Positions 16,326 to 26,445 of a stretch of 33,122 bases of DNA are shown piece by piece. The notes beneath the pieces were generated by a model, which searched no databases, had not been told where the DNA came from, and saw only the letters and a program-made list of their open reading frames with translations. The position numbers were made by a program, and so were the translations under genes. Position 1 is the first letter of the stretch. Every line of letters begins with the position of its first letter. This DNA comes from Leucobacter chironomi DSM 19883. Its GTDB lineage: Bacteria; Actinomycetota; Actinomycetes; Actinomycetales; Microbacteriaceae. Where the stretch lies: NCBI RefSeq assembly GCF_000421845.1, contig NZ_ATXU01000015.1, forward strand, positions 1 to 33,122. The letters run 5' to 3'.

Positions 16326-17438
16326 ATGCTCGATCTTGACTTCAGCGCCCGCATCCGCGCGCTCCGCGCCACCTACGCCGACATCGCCGCGGTCACCGAC
16401 CTGCCGAGGCTCGAGCGGGAGATCGTCGAGCTCGAGGAGCAGGCCGCCGCCCCCGATCTCTGGGACGACCCCGCCGCTGCGCAGAAGGTCACGAGCGGGC
16501 TCTCGCACCGCCAGGCGCAGGTGCGCAAGCTGCGCGCCGTCGAGAGCCGGCTCGACGACCTCGAGGTGCTCATCGAGCTCGCGCAGGAGGCCGACGACGC
16601 CGATTCGGCGCAGGAGGCCGCAGACGAGCTCGTCGCGCTCGAGAAGCTGGTGCAAGACCTCGAGGTGCAGACGATGCTGTCGGGGGAGTACGACGAGCGC
16701 GCCGCCGTCGTGACGATCCGCTCCGGCGCGGGCGGCGACGACGCCACCGACTTCGCCGAGATCCTGCTGCGCATGTACCTGCGCTGGGCCGAGCAGCACG
16801 GCTACTCGACCAAGGTGCTCGACACCTCGTACGCCGAGGGCGCCGGCATCAAGTCGGCGACCTTCGAGATCGACGCCCCCTACGCCTTCGGCACGCTTTC
16901 CGTCGAGGCCGGCACCCACCGCCTCGCGCGCATCAGCCCCTTCGGCTCCGCCGACAAGCGGCAGACGAGCTTCGCCGGCGTCGAGGTGATTCCGCTGCTC
17001 GAAGAGGCGACCGCGGTCGACATCCCCGAGAACGACATCCGGGTCGACGTCTTCCGCTCCTCCGGCCCCGGCGGCCAGTCGGTGAACACCACCGACTCGG
17101 CGGTGCGCATCACCCACCTTCCCACGGGCATCGTGATCTCCATGCAGAACGAGAAGTCTCAGATCCAGAACCGTGCGGCCGCGATGCGCCTGCTGCAGAC
17201 GCGCCTGCTGCTGCTGCAGAAGGAGCAGGAGGCCGCGAAGAAGAAGGAGCTCGCGGGCTCGGTCACGGCCAGCTGGGGCGATCAGATCCGCTCCTACTTC
17301 CTCTACGGTCAGCAGCTCGTGAAAGACCTGCGCACCGGGCACGAGTCGTCGCAGCCCGACGCCGTGTTCGATGGCGACCTCGACGGCTTCATCGCCGCGG
17401 GCATCCGCTGGCGCTCGCTCTCCAAGAACGACGCCTAG
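16326..17438 (+). CDS. prfB: Peptide chain release factor 2
   Basis: RF2 recognises UAA and UGA stop codons and triggers peptide release. The 370-residue protein has the SPF stop-codon anticodon tripeptide at 204-206, the catalytic GGQ at 249-251 and the expected coiled-coil N-terminal domain. The frame is continuous through the N-terminal region, so the autoregulatory in-frame UGA and +1 frameshift found in many bacteria are absent. Upstream of ATG 16326 is AGGGG. It is followed by ftsE, ftsX and smpB, the usual order in actinobacteria. Confidence 0.97.
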   Translation: MLDLDFSARIRALRATYADIAAVTDLPRLEREIVELEEQAAAPDLWDDPAAAQKVTSGLSHRQAQVRKLRAVESRLDDLEVLIELAQEADDADSAQEAADELVALEKLVQDLEVQTMLSGEYDERAAVVTIRSGAGGDDATDFAEILLRMYLRWAEQHGYSTKVLDTSYAEGAGIKSATFEIDAPYAFGTLSVEAGTHRLARISPFGSADKRQTSFAGVEVIPLLEEATAVDIPENDIRVDVFRSSGPGGQSVNTTDSAVRITHLPTGIVISMQNEKSQIQNRAAAMRLLQTRLLLLQKEQEAAKKKELAGSVTASWGDQIRSYFLYGQQLVKDLRTGHESSQPDAVFDGDLDGFIAAGIRWRSLSKNDA

Positions 17439-17484
17439 GGGACTTCGCGCCGCGCGCCTCGGCCCGGTTCCAGGTCATGTGGCG

Positions 17485-17490
17485 TAGGGT
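17485..17490 (+). promoter_or_regulatory. Candidate -10 box of ftsEX
   Basis: TAGGGT lies nine bases before the ftsE ATG with no ribosome binding site between them. Confidence 0.35.
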
Positions 17491-17499
17491 CGTCTCGTC

Positions 17500-18723
17500 A
17501 TGATCCTCTTCGAGAACGTCACCAAGAAGTACCGGGGCACCGCGAAACCCGCGCTCGACGGCATCGACCTGCGGGTCGACCGCGGCGAGTTCGTCTTCAT
17601 CGTGGGCGCCTCCGGTTCGGGCAAGTCGAGCTGCCTGCGCCTCATCCTGCGCGAGGATCAGCCGAGCTCCGGCAAGATCCACGTGCTGGGACAGGACCTC
17701 AGCAAGATCTCTTCGCGCAAGGTGCCGTACTTCCGCCGCAACCTCGGCACGGTGTTCCAGGACTTCCGTCTGCTCACCAACAAGACCGTCTACGACAACG
17801 TCGCCTTCTCGTTGCAGGTGATCGGCAAGTCGCGCGGCTTCATCCAGGAGGCGGTGCCCGACACGCTCGAGATGGTGGGGCTCGCCGGCAAGGCCAAGCG
17901 CTTCCCTCACGAGCTCTCCGGCGGTGAGCAGCAGCGCGTCGCGATCGCGCGCGCGATCGTGAACAAGCCCTCGATCCTGCTCGCCGACGAGCCCACCGGC
18001 AACCTCGATCCCGCGACCAGCCTTGGCATCATGCAGCTGCTGCGCGCCATCAACGCCTCGGGCACCACCGTCGTGATGGCGACCCACGAGGCCACCTTCG
18101 TCGACATCATGCAGCAGCGCGTGGTCGAGCTCTCCCAAGGCGTCGTGGTGCGCGACGAAGTGGGCGGCGGCTACGGCCAGACCGCTTCGATCCCCGTTGC
18201 CGACCTCTCGGAGGAGGGCGTGCAGGTGCTGCGCACCACCGAGGCGGTCGTGCGCGCCGCGCTGGCACCGGAGGACGGCGGAGACCCCGCCGCCGGCCCC
18301 GCGACGCCGGCCGGCCTCGCCGAGCCGGTGCGCCACCCGGCGCCGAGCGCCACCCCCGTCGCGCCCCCGATGCCTCCGGCCCCCGCCGAGCCCGCGCAGC
18401 CCGCCGCTCCGGCTCCCGCCGCCGAGGCCGCGCAGCCGGCCGCCGAAGCCGCCCGCCCGGTCGCACCCCGTCCGGTGGTGCCCCCGTCGCCGCCTCGCGA
18501 GGCGTCCGTCTTCGAGGAGCCGCAGCCCTTCGGCGAGCCCGACCCGGAGGTCGACGACGACACCGTGCGCGCCGACGGCCCGCAGGCGCGCCGGATCCCC
18601 GGATTCCTCGATCCCGGACGTCCGATGGATCCTGTGCAGATGTCCGAGACCGGCAGCCTCGCCGAACACCTCGGACTCAGCCGAAAAGACGACGACGAGA
18701 CGGATGTGGGGCCGGCGCGATGA
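17500..18723 (+). CDS. ftsE: Cell division ATP-binding protein FtsE with long Pro/Ala-rich C-terminal tail
   Basis: FtsE is the ATPase of the FtsEX complex that activates peptidoglycan hydrolases at the division site. Walker A GASGSGKS is at 36-43, the signature LSGGEQQR at 139-146, Walker B ILLADEP at 159-165, and the switch region at MATHEATF. The ATPase fold ends near residue 228, the normal length of FtsE. A further 180 residues follow, rich in Pro and Ala to about 330, then acidic, ending in a predicted helical piece (SLAEHLGL). Codon bias in the tail matches the rest and the frame runs straight into the ftsX start (ATGA overlap), so the tail is real. Its role is unknown; it is probably a flexible cytoplasmic linker. 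Confidence 0.95.
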   Translation: MILFENVTKKYRGTAKPALDGIDLRVDRGEFVFIVGASGSGKSSCLRLILREDQPSSGKIHVLGQDLSKISSRKVPYFRRNLGTVFQDFRLLTNKTVYDNVAFSLQVIGKSRGFIQEAVPDTLEMVGLAGKAKRFPHELSGGEQQRVAIARAIVNKPSILLADEPTGNLDPATSLGIMQLLRAINASGTTVVMATHEATFVDIMQQRVVELSQGVVVRDEVGGGYGQTASIPVADLSEEGVQVLRTTEAVVRAALAPEDGGDPAAGPATPAGLAEPVRHPAPSATPVAPPMPPAPAEPAQPAAPAPAAEAAQPAAEAARPVAPRPVVPPSPPREASVFEEPQPFGEPDPEVDDDTVRADGPQARRIPGFLDPGRPMDPVQMSETGSLAEHLGLSRKDDDETDVGPAR

Positions 18724-19634
18724 GAGCAGGACTCGTACTCGGCGAGGTCTGGAACGGCCTGCGCCGCAACATGTCGGTGGTCATCTCGGTGATCCTCGTG
18801 ACCTTCGTTTCGCTCACCTTCGTGGGCGCCGCGATCCTCATGCAGCTGCAGATCCAGCAGATGAAGACCTTCTGGTACGACCGCGCGCAGGTCGCCATCT
18901 ACCTGTGCACCGATTTCGACCAGAGCGCCACCTGCTCCGGGACCGACGCCGGCGAGGAGGAGATCTCCGCAGTCGAGAGCGCCCTGCAGTCGGACACGCT
19001 GCGGCCCTACGTCGACGACTACTTCTTCGTCGACCACGAGCAGGCCTACGCCGAGTTCACGAAGCAGTTCGAGGGCAACCCGATCCTCGACATCACGCGA
19101 CCCGAGCAGCTCAACCAGACCTTCTGGGTGAAGCTTGAAGACCCGTCGCGCTCCGACATCGTCACCGAGACCTTCTCGGGGATCCCCGGCGTGCAGAGCG
19201 TGTCCGATCAGCGCAGCCTGCTCGACCGGATCTTCCTGTTCCTCGGTGTCGCGAGCTACACGGCCATCGCGATCGCGGGGCTCATGCTCGTCGCCGCGAT
19301 GCTCCTCATCTCGACCACGATCCGCCTCTCCGCGTACTCTCGCAGACGGGAGATCGGGATCATGCGCCTCGTGGGCGCATCGAACCGCTTCATCCAGACC
19401 CCCTTCATATTGGAGGGCATCATCGCCGCGCTCGTCGGAGCGGTGCTGGCGGGGGCCGCCTCCGTGGGGATCGTGCGATTCTTCGTGCAGGGCTTCCTGG
19501 CGCGTGAGGTGCCGTTCACGAGCTACATCACGGTCGAGCAGTCGCTCATCGTGCCACCGGTGCTCGTGCTCGTGGGCGTGCTGCTCTCGGCCATCGCCGC
19601 GAAGATCGCGATCACCCGCTACCTGCGCGTGTAG
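18720..19634 (+). CDS. ftsX: Cell division protein FtsX
   Basis: FtsX is the membrane partner of FtsE and passes its conformational change to extracytoplasmic hydrolases such as RipC in mycobacteria. The 304-residue protein has one N-terminal helix (about 20-42), a periplasmic-side domain of about 130 residues and three C-terminal helices, the classic 1+3 layout. Two cysteines at 63 and 72 in the outer domain could form a disulfide. The [16 protein letters not shown] loop after the second helix is the conserved MacB/FtsX coupling element. The ATG overlaps the ftsE stop codon by four bases. Confidence 0.96.
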   Translation: MRAGLVLGEVWNGLRRNMSVVISVILVTFVSLTFVGAAILMQLQIQQMKTFWYDRAQVAIYLCTDFDQSATCSGTDAGEEEISAVESALQSDTLRPYVDDYFFVDHEQAYAEFTKQFEGNPILDITRPEQLNQTFWVKLEDPSRSDIVTETFSGIPGVQSVSDQRSLLDRIFLFLGVASYTAIAIAGLMLVAAMLLISTTIRLSAYSRRREIGIMRLVGASNRFIQTPFILEGIIAALVGAVLAGAASVGIVRFFVQGFLAREVPFTSYITVEQSLIVPPVLVLVGVLLSAIAAKIAITRYLRV

Positions 19635-19677
19635 CGGGCTCGCGGCCCGCATCGCCGTGCGGCGAGACTGAGCGTTT

Positions 19678-19724
19678 CAGCGAGACGGACTGTTCCAGCA
19701 CCTCTGGAGCAGTCCGTCTCGCTG
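19678..19724 (+). terminator. ftsX terminator
   Basis: A perfect 15-bp stem (19678-19692 with 19710-19724) with extra pairing in the loop lies 44 bases after the ftsX stop codon. There is no T run. Confidence 0.7.
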
Positions 19725-19757
19725 CATCAGTCGTGCTCGCCGAGGCTGCGGGTGCGC

Positions 19758-19763
19758 TAGGCT
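19758..19763 (+). promoter_or_regulatory. Candidate -10 box of smpB
   Basis: TAGGCT lies 55 bases before the smpB start, after the ftsX terminator, so smpB is probably transcribed on its own. No clear -35 is seen. Confidence 0.4.
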
Positions 19764-19817
19764 GGATCTTCGCGCTTGTGCGCGGATCCAGACCCCGGTG
19801 CGCAGAGAGGATGTGAC

Positions 19818-20297
19818 ATGAGCCCCAAGGAGACCGGCGAGAAGCTGATCGCCTCGAACAAGAAGGCGCGGCATGAGTACCACATCTTCGACACCTACGA
19901 GGCCGGCATGGTGCTCACCGGCAGCGAGGTGAAGTCGCTGCGCATGGGCCGCGCCTCGCTCGTCGACGGCTACGTCTTCATCGAGCGGGGAGAGGCCTGG
20001 CTCGACGCCGCCTACATTCCCGAGTACCTCAACGGCTCGTGGACCAACCACGCCCCGCGCCGCAAGCGCAAGCTGCTGCTGCACCGACAGCAGATCGACA
20101 AGCTCTACCAGAAGACCCGCGAGGGCGGCATGACGATCGTGCCGCTGCGGCTCTACTTCCTCGACGGTCGCGCGAAGGTCGAGATCGCCCTCGCGAAGGG
20201 CAAGAAAGAGTACGACAAGCGGCAGACCCTGCGCGAACAGCAGGACAAACGCGAGGCAGAGCGCGCCATGCGCGCCCGCAACCGTCTGGGGGAGTAG
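19818..20297 (+). CDS. smpB: SsrA-binding protein SmpB
   Basis: SmpB binds the tRNA-like part of tmRNA and brings it to stalled ribosomes for trans-translation. The 159-residue protein has the N-terminal core ([20 protein letters not shown]), the conserved GSEVKSLR and the [15 protein letters not shown] segment, followed by a basic C-terminal tail that enters the empty mRNA channel. ATG 19818 is chosen because GAGAGGATG lies just upstream and all SmpB homologues begin here. Its RNA partner ssrA is encoded 3.7 kb downstream on the same strand, separated by a three-gene cassette. Confidence 0.97.
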   Translation: MSPKETGEKLIASNKKARHEYHIFDTYEAGMVLTGSEVKSLRMGRASLVDGYVFIERGEAWLDAAYIPEYLNGSWTNHAPRRKRKLLLHRQQIDKLYQKTREGGMTIVPLRLYFLDGRAKVEIALAKGKKEYDKRQTLREQQDKREAERAMRARNRLGE

Positions 20298-20305
20298 CCC
20301 GCCAA

Positions 20306-20382
20306 CGACTGCGCCCATCCCCGGTGAGCCCGTCCACTCGACAGCGTGTCGGAGCGGCGCTCACCCGGGTGGGGCGCAGTCG
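20306..20382. terminator. Long hairpin between smpB and the hydrolase gene
   Basis: Arms 20306-20329 and 20359-20382 match at 21 of 24 positions, with a smaller CGACA/TGTCG hairpin in the loop. It fills the gap between two convergent genes and should stop transcription from both sides. Confidence 0.75.
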
Positions 20383-20408
20383 CGATTCTGGGCGGATCCG
20401 CCCTGCCG

Positions 20409-23082
<2,674 letters not shown>

Positions 23083-23143
23083 GGGTGAGGATCCTCTCGG
23101 CGGAGTCCCGAGCATCATTGCTGGTGGCATGTGAGCAGCGCTG

Positions 23144-23165
23144 CTATTGGTCATGGGGCCAATGG
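23144..23165. promoter_or_regulatory. TetR operator 1
   Basis: CTATTGG-N8-CCAATGG, a 22-bp near-perfect inverted repeat in the divergent region between the NCS1 permease and the TetR gene. It matches operator 2 in arm sequence and spacer length. Confidence 0.7.
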
Positions 23166-23168
23166 ACT

Positions 23169-23190
23169 CTGTTGGTCACCTATCCAATAG
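23169..23190. promoter_or_regulatory. TetR operator 2
   Basis: CTGTTGG-N8-CCAATAG, centred 25 bases from operator 1. TTGGTCA is shared with operator 1. The right arm overlaps the candidate tetR -10 box, so it fits autorepression. Confidence 0.7.
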
Positions 23191-23193
23191 GAT
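23188..23193 (+). promoter_or_regulatory. Candidate -10 box of tetR
   Basis: TAGGAT lies seven bases before ATG 23201 and overlaps operator 2. No ribosome binding site other than this sequence itself is present. Confidence 0.4.
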
Positions 23194-23200
23194 GATGCTC

Positions 23201-23914
23201 ATGGTGTCAAGCGGAGAGCCGACGGCGGCGCGGCCAGAGGGATCCGGCGCGGTCCCCGAGCCCTCGCGGGGTCCATCGCGGGTACGGAAGCAGCCCGAGG
23301 AGCGGCGCGCCGAGATCCTCGCCGAGGCATCGCGCATCGCCCTGGAAGAGGGGCTCGAACGCATCACGCTGCGCGCCGTCGCCGACCGCCTCAGTGTGCG
23401 GCCCGGCCTCATCAGCCACTACTTCCCGGCTGCCGAGGATCTCGTCGTGGCGGCGTTCGTGCTCGCCATCGCGGGGGAGCGGGATCGCCTGTTCTTGTCG
23501 GACGGGGACCCCCTCGATCGGCTGGTGGTCTTCGTGCAGCGCATGCAGTTCGAAGAGGAGGGCTTCTCGCGGCTCTGGCTGAACGCCCGGCACCTCGCCA
23601 GATTCACGCCGGCGCTCGCCGACGCCATCGGGGAGCAGGAGGGCCTCGACCGCGGCCGGCTGGCCGAGGTCATCGATGCGGGGTGCGCCGATGGTGTCTT
23701 CACCGTCGAGGATCCCTTCGAGGCCTGCGTGCGCATCTTCATGGCAGTCGACGGCTTCGGCTCCTACGCCAACGATCCGGCCCCCTTCGAGCACGCCGCG
23801 TACGTGCACTTCGTGGCCGACGTGTGCGAGTGGGCGCTCGGCCTCGAGCCGGGGATGCTGCGCGAGCGTGTCGCCCGCGGCTATGCAGAGCGACCCGACG
23901 GTGATATCCTGTAG
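23201..23914 (+). CDS. TetR family transcriptional regulator
   Basis: This DNA-binding repressor (237 aa) has an unusual polar N-terminal lead of about 30 residues, then the TetR helix-turn-helix (about 35-80) with ITLRAVADRLSVRPGLISHYFPAAEDL, and a C-terminal ligand domain. ATG 23201 is chosen because it lies seven bases after TAGGAT; ATG 23192 and 23195 are alternatives. Two matching 22-bp operators lie in the gap to the divergent NCS1 permease, so it most likely represses that permease-hydrolase operon and itself. The inducer would be the transported compound or its hydrolysis product, which is inference. Confidence 0.9.
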   Translation: MVSSGEPTAARPEGSGAVPEPSRGPSRVRKQPEERRAEILAEASRIALEEGLERITLRAVADRLSVRPGLISHYFPAAEDLVVAAFVLAIAGERDRLFLSDGDPLDRLVVFVQRMQFEEEGFSRLWLNARHLARFTPALADAIGEQEGLDRGRLAEVIDAGCADGVFTVEDPFEACVRIFMAVDGFGSYANDPAPFEHAAYVHFVADVCEWALGLEPGMLRERVARGYAERPDGDIL

Positions 23915-23932
23915 GGCCGGGATCACCCCGGA

Positions 23933-23961
23933 TTGACAATTCAACAGCGCGTGATGCGAAT
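23933..23961 (+). promoter_or_regulatory. Candidate ssrA promoter
   Basis: A consensus -35 TTGACA (23933-23938) is followed after 17 bases by a weak -10 GCGAAT (23956-23961). Start of transcription would be near 23968, about 40 bases before the mature tmRNA end. The left copy of the 19-bp inverted repeat lies across the spacer and -10. Confidence 0.55.
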
Positions 23962-23962
23962 G
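23944..23962 (+). repeat. Left copy of the 19-bp inverted repeat around ssrA
   Basis: ACAGCGCGTG-ATGCGAATG is the exact reverse complement of 24385-24403. It ends 46 bases before the tmRNA 5' end. Confidence 0.9.
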
Positions 23963-24008
23963 TCCCGAAGCTGCACCCCAGGGTGCTCGCGCCGCCTGCG
24001 GCGCACAC

Positions 24009-24381
24009 GGGGCCGATCGGTTTCGACACGTCGATTTTGAGACTGTGAGAAGCGGGCCGAGGACGCGGAGTTATCTCGTAAACGCCCTTCGCAAACCATA
24101 GGTGCCAACGCTAAGCGCACCGACTTCGCTCTCGCTGCCTAAGCACGAGACCGAGTCCGTCAGGTCGGGTGGGCCTCCGCCCCGGTTTCCTGGCGTCATC
24201 TAGGGGGCTTGCTGGTGCGTCGTGTCTCAGGGCGCATCGGGACTTTCACTGAGACTGGGCCTGTCGTTCTAGGTGTTCGTGACAAAGAACGGGGCCGAGT
24301 AGAACGTTTGCACGAACTACGCTCGTAGAAGGCACGGAATCGTCGAAGTGGACCGGGGTTCGATTCCCCGCGGCTCCACCA
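24009..24381 (+). ncRNA. ssrA: Transfer-messenger RNA (tmRNA)
   Basis: tmRNA rescues stalled ribosomes with SmpB and adds a degradation tag. The 5' end GGGGCCG (24009-24015) pairs with CGGCTCC (24371-24377), followed by the discriminator A and an encoded CCA (24379-24381). GGTTCGATTCC near 24355 is the T arm. The tag reading frame starts at GCC 24104 and encodes ANAKRTDFALAA, ending at TAA 24140-24142; the final ALAA is the ClpXP recognition end, and the sequence is typical of actinobacteria. Length is 373 bases. A hairpin terminator follows. A perfect 19-bp inverted repeat brackets the gene. The partner smpB lies 3.7 kb upstream. Confidence 0.95.
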
Positions 24382-24384
24382 GAG

Positions 24385-24403
24385 CATTCGCATCACGCGC
24401 TGT
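24385..24403 (-). repeat. Right copy of the 19-bp inverted repeat around ssrA
   Basis: CATTCGCATC-ACGCGCTGT begins three bases after the tmRNA CCA end and is the perfect reverse complement of 23944-23962. Confidence 0.9.
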
Positions 24404-24417
24404 CAGAGTTCGTCTGG

Positions 24418-24445
24418 GAGGCCACCTATCTGGGTGGCCTCTTTT
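24418..24445 (+). terminator. ssrA terminator
   Basis: A perfect 9-bp stem GAGGCCACC / GGTGGCCTC (24418-24426 with 24433-24441) is followed by TTTT, 37 bases after the tmRNA end. Confidence 0.9.
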
Positions 24446-24515
24446 CGTTGCTCAGCTTGACCGGCTAAGCGGCTTCCGGAGTCTCGGCGAAGTCTCCTCC
24501 GCAAAAAACCGGTGG

Positions 24516-25388
24516 CTACGGTGATTCCGTCCACGCGCAGCTCATCACGTCGTCCTGTTTGACGCCGAGGAGCACCCAGCCGGGGAACGGCTCGCCGTAC
24601 ACGGGCCACGGCTCGAGCCCGAACACCTGCGCGGGCCCGTCGGTCGCGCCGCCGTCGACCGAGACGTCCGGAGCGGGGCGGAGGACGCCGTCGTACGATA
24701 CCGTCTCGTAGTCCGCAGCCGTCGGGCAGAGCCCCCCGAAACCCGACACCGGGTCAGTCTGCACCGGCCACCACTCGCCGATGCTGCCGGCCTCGACCGC
24801 GTGGACGATGCGGGTGCGCTCGTCGCTGCCGATATCAGCGCAGGCGAGAGCCTCCTCGCCGATGTTGCGGCGGGACTCGTGGATCTGCACTCCGCCTGAC
24901 TCCACTGCGGTGACCGAGTGCGTGGCGGTGCCGCAGCGAGACATTCTCGCAACGGGGAGCGTGAGCTGCACCGGGCCGTCATCTCCCGCGATCCAGAGAT
25001 ACCACTGCTCATCGATCGCGTTCCCGTCGAGGCGGGTGATCTGCACGGCCGCATCCATGCGATCGTCTCCTGTGAGCTCGGCCGAGACGATCTCACCGAG
25101 CTCGTATCTCACCATTCCGTCATCGAAGGCGCCGTCGACGAGATCGAACTGCACCGTTTCCGGTGTGTTTCCGCCCGGCCGAAACGTCCAGGTGAGATTG
25201 CCGAAGTCGGTCTCCTCGAGCCCCATCGGCTCAGACTGCTCCGGCTCCTGCTCTTGTTCCTGAGCGGAGTCGGTCTGCCGAGGCGCCGTCTCGGTCGCCG
25301 CGCAGCCCGCGAGGAGGGCGGCGCAGACCGCTCCCGCGCACAGGAGCAGCGCGGTGCGCAGGTCTGCGAAGTCAGGGGCGGGCGACAT
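24516..25388 (-). CDS. Putative lipoprotein of unknown function
   Basis: The family is not recognised. The 290-residue product has a hydrophobic signal segment and an LLAGC lipobox with Cys29, so it is probably lipid-anchored outside the membrane. After the Cys comes a Gln/Glu-rich linker (about 38-60). The rest is acidic and beta-like with four cysteines (in SRCGTA, ALACAD, GGLCPT and VMSCAW) that could make two disulfides. ATG 25388 is chosen because the signal peptide then begins after about ten residues and TACCGT lies seven bases upstream, as in other leaderless genes here. It stands alone between ssrA and the VIT gene, read against ssrA. Confidence 0.75.
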   Translation of the reverse strand: MSPAPDFADLRTALLLCAGAVCAALLAGCAATETAPRQTDSAQEQEQEPEQSEPMGLEETDFGNLTWTFRPGGNTPETVQFDLVDGAFDDGMVRYELGEIVSAELTGDDRMDAAVQITRLDGNAIDEQWYLWIAGDDGPVQLTLPVARMSRCGTATHSVTAVESGGVQIHESRRNIGEEALACADIGSDERTRIVHAVEAGSIGEWWPVQTDPVSGFGGLCPTAADYETVSYDGVLRPAPDVSVDGGATDGPAQVFGLEPWPVYGEPFPGWVLLGVKQDDVMSCAWTESP

Positions 25389-25591
25389 GCCATACACGGT
25401 AGAACGTCCCGAAGCCCGCACCTCGAAGTTGTGACCAAATCGAGAACTGACACCGGGCCCGCTCCGGCGCCCCTCACCGGTGCTGGCCGGACGAATACCT
25501 CGTGAGCGGCTGCGGGCGGGCGACGACCCAATCGTCTGAGGGCAGGCTCGCCTCCGTTGCGGGCCGCTGCGGCAGGGGGCAGGATATGAGC

Positions 25592-26332
25592 ATGAGCGAA
25601 CCCGTGCCCACCGCCCCCGCGTCGCAGTCCCACCCCGGCGAAGCCCACGGGCAGAACATCGGACAGCGCCTCAACTGGCTGCGGGCCGGAGTGCTCGGCG
25701 CGAACGACGGCATCGTGTCGACGGCGGGCGTGGTCATCGGCGTGGCCGGGGCCACGCCGAACAACGTGCTCGCGATCGCCACCGCGGGCATCGCGGCCCT
25801 CGTCGCGGGCGCCTTCTCGATGGCGGGCGGCGAGTACGTCTCGGTGAGCACGCAGCGCGATACCGAGCGCGCACTGATCGCGAAGGAGCGGCGCGAGCTC
25901 GCCGAGATGCCTGCGGAGGAGCTGGAGGAGCTCGCCGGGCTTTACCGCGAACGCGGGCTATCGCCCGATCTTGCGCACCAGGTTGCGGAGGAACTCACCG
26001 CGAAGGACGCGCTCGCCGCCCATGCCGAGGTCGAACTCGGCATCGACCCCGACGAGTACACGAGCCCGTGGGCAGCCGCGGTCTCGTCGTTCATCTCGTT
26101 CACTGTGGGGGCGCTGGTCCCGCTCATCATGATCCTGCTGCCCTTCGGCGAGCATCGAGTGTGGATTGCGGCCGTGGCGGTCGTGCTCGGCTTGCTGCTC
26201 ACGGGGTGGATCAGCGCCGTGCTCGGCGGGGCGCCGCGAGGCCGCGCGATCCTGCGCAACGTGGTCATGGGGTCGGCTACCATGGCGGCCACCTACGCGA
26301 TCGGCATGCTCTTCGGCGTCGCCGTGAGCTGA
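25592..26332 (+). CDS. VIT1/CCC1 family iron/manganese transporter
   Basis: This is a membrane transporter of the vacuolar iron transporter family, which moves Fe2+ or Mn2+ out of the cytoplasm. The 246-residue protein has the family signature WLRAGVLGANDGIVSTAGVVIGVAGA in the first helix and AGAFSMAGGEYVSVSTQRDTERA in the second, a cytoplasmic Glu-rich metal-binding helical segment (about 90-150), and three more helices. ATG 25592 has AGGA seven bases upstream; ATG 25586 is too close to it. The gap 25389-25591 to the divergent lipoprotein shows no clear structure. It is followed by an MFS gene on the same strand after 113 bases. The metal is not decided. Confidence 0.88.
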   Translation: MSEPVPTAPASQSHPGEAHGQNIGQRLNWLRAGVLGANDGIVSTAGVVIGVAGATPNNVLAIATAGIAALVAGAFSMAGGEYVSVSTQRDTERALIAKERRELAEMPAEELEELAGLYRERGLSPDLAHQVAEELTAKDALAAHAEVELGIDPDEYTSPWAAAVSSFISFTVGALVPLIMILLPFGEHRVWIAAVAVVLGLLLTGWISAVLGGAPRGRAILRNVVMGSATMAATYAIGMLFGVAVS

Positions 26333-26445
26333 GCCGGGCACTGAGCCAGGGGCGCCGGCCGATCCGCCGGATGGGCTTCGCGCCGACGATGCGGAATACT
26401 GGTGCCGCGACGGTCGTGCGACCGGGCGCGAGACGGAGGAGCCCC

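Noticed and set aside
16326..16420. Programmed +1 frameshift in prfB
   Set aside because: The frame is continuous from ATG 16326 with no in-frame TGA or slippery site, so none is needed.
24382..24515. Genomic island attachment site at the 3' end of ssrA
   Set aside because: No integrase gene and no second copy of the tmRNA 3' end is in the window, and the foreign-looking cassette lies on the 5' side.
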